A stretch of DNA of 20,630 nucleotides from Apostichopus californicus (taxonomy: Eukaryota; Echinodermata; Holothuroidea; Aspidochirotida; Stichopodidae). The position numbers were made by a program, and so were the translations under genes. Of the stretch, positions 1 to 9,800 are shown piece after piece. The notes under the pieces were generated by a model. The model was not told the DNA's origin. It saw only the letters and a program-made list of their open reading frames with translations, and did no database searches. The DNA is taken from contig JAIPMN010009064.1 of assembly GCA_020650975.1 (NCBI GenBank), positions 1 through 20,630 of the forward strand. Direction: 5' to 3'. Numbering within the stretch: the stretch's first letter is position 1; every line of letters starts with the position of its first letter.

Positions 1-783
1 ACCAAAGCCGCAAGCTGACCGAAATCAGTCTCTTACGTTCATATTTAACGTACGTCCATAATTATGAATTGTCAATTTTCAACAACTTTGTAACTGGACG
101 ACATACATTTCTATGGAATGATGGAATGACGACATACATCTCTAACTTTCTATGGAATCTCAGAGCCCTAATATACAGTGGGGATGGGAATCCCTGAAAT
201 TTCAGCCCTCTTTCAGCCCTCGCGAGTTTAGCTTATAGCCCGAAAATACAGGTGAGAGGAATTCAATTGCTACGAGATGTATTTACCCCCCCCCCCCCCC
301 GCCGGAAGCTTTAGACTATAGCCTATAGGTCATATTTTTGTACTCTCGTAGCGACGTATACAAACATATACCAGAAAAGGGAAGTAGGCCTACAGTTCTT
401 TGGAATGTATTCCAAGTGCTAATGGAATTCCTGGGGATATCAGTCGCGGCGTTCGCAGATATTTGTTATTTCTTGATATGCAATTGTGACCCACCCGGCA
501 GAATCATCACGGTCTGCTTCTTAATTTAACAGAAAGTAATGCGACCCTCACGCCTGTGTCAAGCAATACCCAGAGAATGTAGATACCTATGTATTTAGAG
601 AAAGGCGCTGACAATAACGTAATACTCCATAAGCAAGAACGTTGAAAATTACGAATACTTTAAAAATTTAGTATATAGCAACTTATATTACGAAGTACAT
701 ACCATATTCAAAATATTTATTTTGTTTCACTGAAAGATGCTTAAAACTGATACATATTTTTCAATATTTTGTATCATATTGAA
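1..783 (+). promoter_or_regulatory. CpG-rich upstream flank, probable THOC2 promoter region
   Basis: This stretch lies directly upstream of the THOC2 start codon. It contains many CpG dinucleotides (for example around 225-235, 340-355 and 445-460), whereas the introns further right are strongly CpG-poor. CpG retention at the 5' end of a housekeeping gene fits an unmethylated promoter, but that is inference. No convincing TATA box at a fixed distance, and no transcription start, can be assigned. The short open frame at 338-529 has no recognisable protein character. A small imperfect duplication (GACGACATACAT plus TCTATGGAAT) lies at about 98-160. The 5' UTR and any untranslated upstream exon cannot be placed. 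Confidence 0.4.
286..300. repeat. C15 homopolymer
   Basis: An uninterrupted run of 15 cytosines, one of several long C or G runs in the window (also near 5650, 11660, 15330, 16030 and 18410). The length is prone to sequencing or assembly error. Confidence 0.9.
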
Positions 784-843
784 ATGCCACCTGGCCACAT
801 TTCAAGAAAATGGCCGCTAATACTGTGGCGGAAGGCCTTGTGA
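784..843 (+). promoter_or_regulatory. Overlapping upstream ORF (19 codons) across the THOC2 start
   Basis: An ATG at 784, with A at -3, opens a frame that reads past the THOC2 ATG at 810 in a different frame and stops at TGA 841-843. If transcripts begin upstream of 784, scanning ribosomes would meet this ATG first, and its overlap with the main start would lower THOC2 initiation. The sequence shows the ATG and stop directly. Whether 784 is in the mRNA is unknown because the transcription start is not visible. Confidence 0.4.
807..817 (+). promoter_or_regulatory. YY1-like site overlapping the start codon
   Basis: AAAATGGCCGC differs at one position from the core of the animal YY1 consensus (AANATGGCGGC). 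YY1 motifs often sit just downstream of transcription starts in housekeeping genes and can overlap the initiator ATG. The match could equally reflect the codons for Met-Ala-Ala, so this is a weak call. Confidence 0.2.
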
Positions 844-874
844 GAAGCTGGGAAAAACACGGAAAATCTGATTT
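810..874 (+). CDS. THOC2: THOC2 exon 1 (residues 1-21, initiator Met)
   Basis: Begins [20 protein letters not shown]. The SWEKHGK block matches the NWEKSGR block near the N-terminus of human THOC2. The donor is TT|GTAAGT after base 874, leaving two bases of codon 22 (intron phase 2). The start context, with A at -3 and G at +4, is near-optimal. An in-frame stop at 780-782 excludes a longer N-terminus within this exon. No signal peptide or membrane segment is present, as expected for a nuclear protein. Confidence 0.93.
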
Positions 875-3800
875 GTAAGTTTGTATTACACAGAACTTTT
901 GAATGTTTCGTTAATTTGACATCTTATGGAAGTTCCATTCGTTGCTGTTCTTTAGTTTTCGTTTACCAGAATGAAGAATTTGTTCATCGTAAATCGTTCC
1001 GAAATACAAGTCAGTGCTGCCGATGGGTAAAAAAATGACGGTTTGTATAATTGCTGCGTCGTATCCTAATATGCTGCTCGACAACGGTTCAGGTTAACAC
1101 TAGGCGGCGAGTTTGTGTTAACGTGATATGTCTGACTGAGGTCGAGACTGAGGTTTGGAATACAGCCCCTGTCACGAAGAATTAAAAGTTGTAGCTGAAT
1201 CTGGTGTTGAATGTCTTTCCTACGAAGAAGAATTTGCACGTGTTAAGTTTTGCAGAAAAGATTACTAAGTCAAGTATCGAAGGCGTTGGTGCTGCTTCCA
1301 TTTTTGGCAAAGCCAGTATGGCTAGGCTGGCCTTAGGCTAAATGCTAAGTAAGTTAAGCCTAACTTACTTAGGCCAGGGCATTGGCTGGTAATGGCCCAA
1401 ATGGTTTTCGAATGTAATATTTGAAGTCACAATCACATGTTCACATAAGGAAGTCACAGTCTACTATATGTCAAGAAGGCATGCAACACGGGCTTGGTCA
1501 ATCATGCTGCATCAGAATTCAGATTGGAGTGACTACAAGCTTCATCAGATATGGACTGTACCAGGTTCCACACTGTCACCGCGAAAGCAAAGCAGTCTCT
1601 CAGATACATCATGATTGTGCAGTACTTATTCAGCACTTCCAAATCCATCTCACTGTAGATGTCCAGGGATTCTGAACTTCACACTGTGATTTTTCATCAA
1701 CTACTTTTCTGACCATGTGTGGGTGAATTTTGAACAGACTTTAAGATCTGTATGATTATGACGGCTTATCTTATGAGGACCATGTGTGATATTCGGGTCT
1801 AATCAACAGCTTTCCAACAAAGAGAGTTTACAATGATCAAGCATAATAAACTGGCAGATATGCAGTCAAGATTACTCTGTAAGGTATATGGACGGAGCAT
1901 TTACTATGGTGGTACTCACAAGAGGAACTGTTGGATGAACTCTTCTTTACCGTCTTGTTTGCCCTTTGGACTTGGAACAGCTGAACAGACTTTATTAAGA
2001 TGCCTCTCACAGGTAAAATACAAGTATCCTTGTCACTGGTACGTCAACATACTATGGAGTAAGAATCTCATCCAGTTTACGGCTATCGCCTCTTCCTATG
2101 CCGAAAAATGCAACACTGTCTAAACAATAGCTCTTTCGTTTGTGATGTCCTTTACATTGCACTGTCAAAAAGTTACATCACTAACCAGGATGACTCCCTT
2201 GATCAGTGGTTCCCTTGGCGATGGTGGAATTCGAAGGGTTTCTATTTCAGAAATTGACCAAAATGTGCAGAAGAAGAATTTGGGGACTGACTGGAAATCC
2301 ATTATGAGACAACAATCATCAACATTCAAAGCAATCTGCATAATTTCTTGCATGGAATTCTGTTAAGGACACAAATGGCTTAGTTTTTTACATGGTTAAC
2401 TTGATATATTGGTACATGTGCACACAGGACATACTAATAGAGTTGTGTTAAAGGAGTTTTCTGTCATTGAAATGAAACTTAGGAATCAGCAAGTTACTTT
2501 AAACTCCTCCATCTTTGCTCTTATACAAAAGAAAACCATGGCAAACTGGGATTGCCATATTGGGCAACTTGGAATAGAAGCAACTGGATCCCATATATAC
2601 TGTATATATATCAAGAATGTGGAAGAAAGCTATCAGCTCTCATATGTGGGTGTAGTGCAGCTACGATGACAGCAGCTCTCATATGTGGGTTAAGTGCAGC
2701 TACAATAACAGATGCAGATTACTTCTCCTGGAATGCGGTTAACATAAATTGCAGCTCTGTGCAACTGTTCAAGTGTGTTTCACAAATGGTATAAGGAATA
2801 AACCAAGCATTTCTTGGATACTTTTAGTTGCATTGTAATTTCTATTTTCTTACATTGTGAAGGTTGCCAAGGATACAGTGCTCATTTACATAGTGTACTA
2901 GAAAGTTTATATGGATAAAGGAACAAATGATGGTGGGAACTTGTGAGCCTATGAATTGCTAGAAACTGGAATATGAAAATATCTTGACTTCACATCTGGA
3001 AGAAAACTTTCACCTTAAAGACTCAACGCTGTTTTGAGCACTTAGCAAAGTATACCATTTGTGTTGGATCCTCAGTGCAGTACTGTATGTTTTTCAGATA
3101 TCCTGTTTCTTTATTAATAGAATAGCTGTTCTATAAATAGCATCGCACAACACAATTTTATGTACCATTATATTTGGGGGATAAATAGAAATGAAACAGT
3201 ATCAATTGAATCAAGGGTATTTTACTTAGACTTGAGCATATTTTGCTTGTTTTTTCATTCTTTTTGTTCTGTTCTCATGGTTACTGTTTATTTAGTGGTT
3301 GTTTTGCACCTTAAAACTTGTCAGGAATGTTTTTTGGCCTAAGGCTGTATCTAGTAGTTGTCATCTTCCCCTACAAGTCTACATACTGTACATAGTGAAA
3401 GGAACAATTTTAAAAGTGAATATCCAGATATATATCTTCACTTTAAAAGACTAATATACAAATAATGAATGGTTATGAGTGCAATAGTGCAAATATTTCA
3501 TGAGTTGAAAGATGGAATGTTCCATTCAACGAGGCGCAGCAGAGTTGAAATGGAACAAATTACATCTTTCAACGAATGAAATATTTGCACGAATGGAAAC
3601 CATTCATTATTTGTTTTATACAAAACCTTCAAATTTGGATATAATTGGATGTAAAATGCACTCATGCAACAGATTCTTTTGAACAGACAGGTTTCTCTGC
3701 TCTCTTGCCATTGAAAAAAAGTGCTATCAAAAAAGTATAACCCATGGTTCTATTACATAGATTGCAATAGAGCGGATTTTGCATGCAATCGACAGGCAAT

Positions 3801-6800
3801 TGACCAATCAAATGGCCGGAATATAATTAGGTGTTGTATAATAGATAATAAACTACAAAACAATGAGATAAAATCCTTGAGAGAATGTCTTATATGTGCT
3901 AATAAACTACAATTCTGTTGTTTTTATTACGTTATGTATTAGATACACAGATCGTGTATATATGTGTGCCTGTTTAGCAAACCTTATTCCATCCAGCAGT
4001 CTCTATACGGACGTGTCACTTTAGTTGCATAGATTTGTATTATTGTCCAGGAGACGACAACCATGGCCAATCAATCATTTGAGCAAAATTCCAAATCAAG
4101 ACATATTGCAGTGAACAAACTGCAAAGTGTTATTGCAATTATGTACTCGGGCTGCCAGCTGTGACTTAACAATCTTTCTCATTGTGGAGATATGAATGCC
4201 TTGTATTCATGTTTGTGTTGATCTCTAATTGGAACTTAAGGAGTCTACAGTCTACCTTTAAACAAGAAGAATGGAATGGAAGACTGGATTTTGCTCTTAA
4301 AATTCTATTTACTGTAATTACCATGAAGAGTCAATAAGAGATGATAACTATGTGACATGAATGACAGAGGCTTTGGTACAGTAAATCAGCTTGTTTTAAT
4401 AGTACAAGTTTGTTAGTACTGTACACACTACATAGTGTTATCAAAAAAGGACCTTCCATTAAGTCATATGTTGGTCTACTACTTTTCCTTCAAAAGAATT
4501 GTTTTCAACTTCATGCTCAGAAATTGGTGTTAAAATATATTGAATGAGTCAGTGTAAGGTAACCTTTATCCTTAGGTAGAGATTTGCACCACCGCATGAT
4601 AACCCACATACATCTTGACTGTACAGGATGGTTCCGTTTTATGGTACATTTTATTTACTCTTAAATAGTATTGTGATACGATGATGAGTAGATAGTATTA
4701 GCCAAAACCCTTGTGAATCCATATTTAAAGTAACTATTGATCTATCACAGTTGTTATTGCTTTCAAAGTTACTATGAACAATACTTCAGGTGAAAAGTAA
4801 CATAACTTATATTTTTACAGTTGAGGTGTATTGTGGGGAGGGGGAAGGGGGGTTTCCATCAGGTATGTCACGTAGTAAATGTACGTTATTGTAAAAGAAT
4901 TTCAGTGAGTAGATTAGAATAGAGTAATTAATTCACACTGTTGAAATTGAGTGTTCAATTACAATGGAGAAAGTTAAATTCAGCCATTAGTGGAGTGGTT
5001 AGTGATTAGTTGTATACAACACACCGTAAAATGTGTACATGTACATGATAATCAAGAAGTTTAGAATGGTCTTATATGGCATTATCATAGGCTGGTTACT
5101 GTACATTTTCCGTATTCTGTTTTGCTATGCACATTATTGAGGTATGGAAATGAAATTTACCTGTGGAATTACTTAGTATCACTGTGGGTGAAGTTAATCA
5201 TTTTGAGAAGCAGACAGCAGTTATGCTTTCTGATATTACGTTTGTAGGTTTTGTAAAGTACAGTTCTGAAAGCTACATTAGGCTTTGTTGCTATAAGTAG
5301 TTCATATGTAGATGATTGAATCCAAGTTCTTCAGGTATGTCATGACTGCGTAAGATTGATCAGATGCAGACCAACAACCAGAATTAAATTCCCTTGTGCA
5401 TATAAAACAGGGTTTCCCCTGGTATTCATTTTGTAAGGTGACCCCTTCTGTGTTTTTGCGACCGTCTCGCAAAACATTACCAACATCGCTGAATAATTGG
5501 CTGTAAACTATAATCATAGCAACAAATAAAAAGTCTTCTGCTTAAATAATAACAGCATTTTTATCTAATTTATTGTTAGGATGATTGACATTGGGATGTT
5601 TAACAAAATTTTCCGGGCACCAAGCCCTCAGAATCCTTATCCCTCCCACCCCCCCCATCCCAAAGGTATGCTCATGCCTTTCACAAGAAATAAACCAGGG
5701 GAAATCGTGTAATTATATATGTATATGTGTATAATTCAATTATATATATAGTATATGCATAGTACACAGCACGTTGTTACTCAAGTCTTACGCCTGTGCG
5801 ATGATCATCAGACAACTGGACACAAACAATTGTGTAACTTTATTTCTTCCTAGCATGGCTGTGGGGTCTGTCACCATGGCAACATTTTGAGATGACCTCA
5901 GTTTTTTGTTTATTCTGTCCTATATATATATATATATAGCCAGCAAGTGACTAGCAATTTCCTGTAATGTTAAGCACTGTCAGGTTACCTCATGTTCTGT
6001 CCTATCTCTAGATAGTACTTGTTGGGGAGACCAGATGCATCGAGTTGTGTGTGCTGCATTATCCCTGCACCATGGGATTGTCACAGTTAATTTAAGAAAT
6101 TCTGCAAGGGATAAGAAACTTGTGAAATAACCTGATATAAGTCCTCTACATTTGCAGATAAATATCAAGTCTGCTGACGGAAGCTGTCAGTAACTGCCAC
6201 TAAAAGTTGGGTGTCTCACATGCAATTGAGTAGTACAGTATTTAGCAATACAGTAGCAACTTTTCAGTATTATTTAGTGTTATGAGTAGCATAAAGTCGC
6301 ATGGAGTGCAAAGGTTGAAAAGTGCACTAAATAAGATTATTTACAGGGGGAAATGGCTTGAGGTCTAAACTGGGTGAACCCATAGTGATAATTCAGCTTT
6401 GAAAATATTTAGGAATAATTATTATTATTATTAGGAATTTTTAAAAGATGTAAGGTTGATTCATCTTTCTGTAACAACACGTTCAAGATGGGCCACTGTC
6501 ATATCATATATCTGTTGCTAGGCTTCATTCACATAGAGTACCTTGGACATTGGGATCGTTCATCCTTTAATTAATAAATTAAATGATAGATCCTTGTGAA
6601 CAAACAAAGGAAATTTACAATGTCCCTTGTTACCTTACAAGCATCAGCAGAAGGAATCAAATTTTAGTCTTGAGAGTCAAAATTCAACTGGATACCGTTC
6701 ACTTCTCCAATATGACTGAGTCGTAATAAATAAGTCCTAACTTCCCATTATTTCTGTGTTTAGTCGAGATGAACATCTAAGCACTGTACAATGTCACTTT

Positions 6801-9800
6801 TCACTTTATGGGCATCAGCAGAATGATTCAACATTTAATTTTGAGAGTCAAGTTCGACTTGATACTGTTCAGTTCTCCAATATGTCCAAGTTGTAACATT
6901 TAAATAGTACCGTGGTTTCTAACTAACTACAATATTGCTTTTGTGTTAAGTAGTTATGAACACAGATTTCAAGGCCACTTACTGATAGGTATTTTTGTAC
7001 TGAGCATGAGTATATGAATATGTATTTCTCTTCTTTCATCCCATTGAATTTAACCATACTGATTACTGTAGACCTCCTCCTTGAGCTTTTATATGTTATA
7101 CTTTCTGTAGTTCTGTGTTGATCCCTACAATGCCATGCATGTAAATATATAATCACCAGAAATAAAATGCAGTACAGTAATAGTTTGTGATACCACTGTA
7201 CAGGTGGTAGATTGTAAACAAAAGTTTGTACAATATCACACAAACTTCCTTCAACATGTCAAACCTCATCATGTTCTTTTTTATGATGATTTTACTTAGC
7301 TGTCAAGAGTTAGGCACATGTGCAATAGATTAAATAGGAATCAGAACAGCTCCATGACTTATTGTGCCATCTTCCAAGCCAGTTGAGAACATGGCAATCT
7401 TTTTCGTAGTGGGACGAGGAGGGTCGTCTGTGCTTTTCATTGTGAAGACCTTTCTGCTCATGGATTTCAAAGAAATTTTTACATTGCATTGTTCAGATAT
7501 ACTTGGCGAGGATTCCTCCCAGACTACGTTTTTTGATAAAGTGATGCAGTCAACGGACCTTTCCTTGTCTGAAAATTAATTAATGGTATTAAATTTATTA
7601 AATCTCCGTTAATTAACTGCATAGTCTGGTAGTGCTAATATTGAAAATTCCTCTATGGATACATGATTTCCATGGTTTTACACAGCAAAGTGTACTGTGG
7701 AAATTGTGATACTTAAATTATTATTCCTTATTGCAAGACTTAAAGCCAAGTTGTAGCCAATTGGCCAGACTTGTTTCACCAAAGAATCATGCAAAAGTTC
7801 TTTCTTTCTATTTTTTAAATAAAGTAGTGAAGAGAATACCGGTTTTATTCATCATTCTCTCGCTGTTACCTCCTCAGTTCCTTTCAATTTCTTTTTTCCA
7901 CCCTGGATGGGAGAGTCAGAGTTAATATACCTCAAAGTGCAATAAATATCTATGCAAATCATTTTTATAACAAATATATATATATATATAAATCAAAGAA
8001 TTAATGTTTATAACAACAAATATACTTATATTGAGAAAATAAAATGAGTTTGAAGCTTGAAGCAATGCATCTTTGAGTTTTTCTTTTTTGCTCCATTTGT
8101 TCTTTGTGACTTATTTATACAATGACATCTAACCTACACTACAGTAAGTGTATCATGGATGCCAGCCATTTCTCAAGTCAAAGGGGAAATTCAAATTACC
8201 ATATGTTGAGTCCAACCTGACCAAATGAATGTCATAAAAGTTAAAACTGTTACTGAAATGTTCCAACTCCCTATAGGTTAAGGTGACCATATTACCCTGA
8301 CTGGAATCAAGGACATTTATTGTGTGACTGATATGGGGGAGGGGGTCTAAGGTAAATTTTCAAGTGCCTAAGGTGCTTAAATGTAAAATGGTGATACTTA
8401 GAAGCACTTTTTAAATCAGGTTTATTTTCAAAAATGTAGCTTTTTCTTAGATGAAATTAACATACTTTACGAAAGAGTGCTAGGCTAGATCGATCTGAAA
8501 TATATTTTAACAGTGTTTCCACTTAACACTGGCCCACCTGAAATACTGGTTAGTTCCGTTCTGCGACTGCACACTTGACTAAATTTTGTTTTTACAATTA
8601 TTATACTAATAATGTGGGATATTTTCGAAATTCCTGAACATTTTGACGATATCGGGGACATTTTCGGGGACACTTGTTCATCGGGGACAGCACACTGTAA
8701 CTGGGGACTGTCCCCGAAAATCGGGGACGTCTGGTCACCTTACTATAGGTTCTCAATGAGTGTCTGCAGGCCAAATCTGGCCTGCAAAAGATTTTAACCT
8801 GACCCACCAAAAAACAATCAACCCACATTTTGCACTTATTGTGGTACCGGACCTTAAGGCTGTTTGCTAGAGTTATGTTATCGGTCTTCCCTACACATAA
8901 TTCAATCTCAGTGTAGTGAGATGTTGATGCTGTGTCTGGCACTCTGCAGCCAACCAATGTTTTCTCTGGCCCTCCTGGAAAATTGAGAATCCTCCCCTAC
9001 AGTATAGTACCACATGTATGTCTATATTGTGGTTGTAATTTGGCAATTCTTAATTTCACTTTTCTTTGAAATCATCCCAAGTTCTCTTTCCTTTGATATT
9101 TTCATTGCTGTGACTGCAATCAGCTACAAATTGTCTCATATCTTGAAGGAAAGACTGCATTTTTGTTCCTTTTTTGTCCTCTCTCCTGGTAGGGTAAGTG
9201 GTGGGCATTTCCTTTAAAAAGTACTACTGGAGCTGTGACCAAACTGATGCCCTTGCAGACCTCATTGCACTATACCATTTTAATTTAGAATAATACATTT
9301 CAAATTTTTAATCATCGTTTGATTATGGGGTTTATAAAGAAAACAAAACCTGCAGATTGTCCCATGGCTTTTACCTTAAATACTCATATCAGGTGAATAA
9401 TCAGTTCCAGATATCAGCAAGAAATGCCATGGGCAAGCTTTCAAGAGAAACAATGTTGATTCTTATGTGTGTTGTTATGGTAAATATTCCTTTTGAAGTA
9501 ATATTTCATTAACTTTTGTTTAAATAACTTTTGAATAATCAGTACAGATGTCACCAAAAAATGTATTAACAGTTTTTTCAAGCATGTTGCGTGACTAATA
9601 TATGGCCTTAAAAGACCAAGGGAAGCCATGTGCAAGCTTTGAAGAGAAACAATGTTAATTCTGATGTGTGTTGTGTACTAAGCTATGGTAAATAGTTCTT
9701 CTGAAGTCATATTTTACAAACGTTTGTTTTGGTCAAAGAGTTCACCAACCCCTATGGACCCACCCCAAATACAATTGCAATTGATTTGTACTAAGATGCA

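Larger units (their letters stand above)
1152..2669 (+). pseudogene. Possible decayed coding stretch, one frame with several stops
   Basis: A single plus frame contains a run of unusually open segments: 1152-1268, 1833-2123, 2142-2366 and 2409-2669. It also has shorter open pieces between 1470 and 1680, broken by single stops. The translated segments are mixed polar and hydrophobic, with no repeat bias; one includes [20 protein letters not shown]. Persistent use of one frame over 1.5 kb could mark an old mobile-element or captured-gene ORF that has accumulated stops. I recognise no domain, and chance is a real alternative in a window this size. No restored protein is proposed. Confidence 0.22.

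Noticed and set aside
7834..7904. Minus-strand GAGGAG|GTAACA donor as partner of the 7330-7568 exon
   Set aside because: The phase required by the downstream exon gives a stop in this segment. The acceptor side is also weak.
8601..8957. 118-codon minus-strand open frame
   Set aside because: It crosses the right boundary and target duplication of the hAT-type element, so it cannot be an ancestral gene. The repeated motifs come from the transposon.
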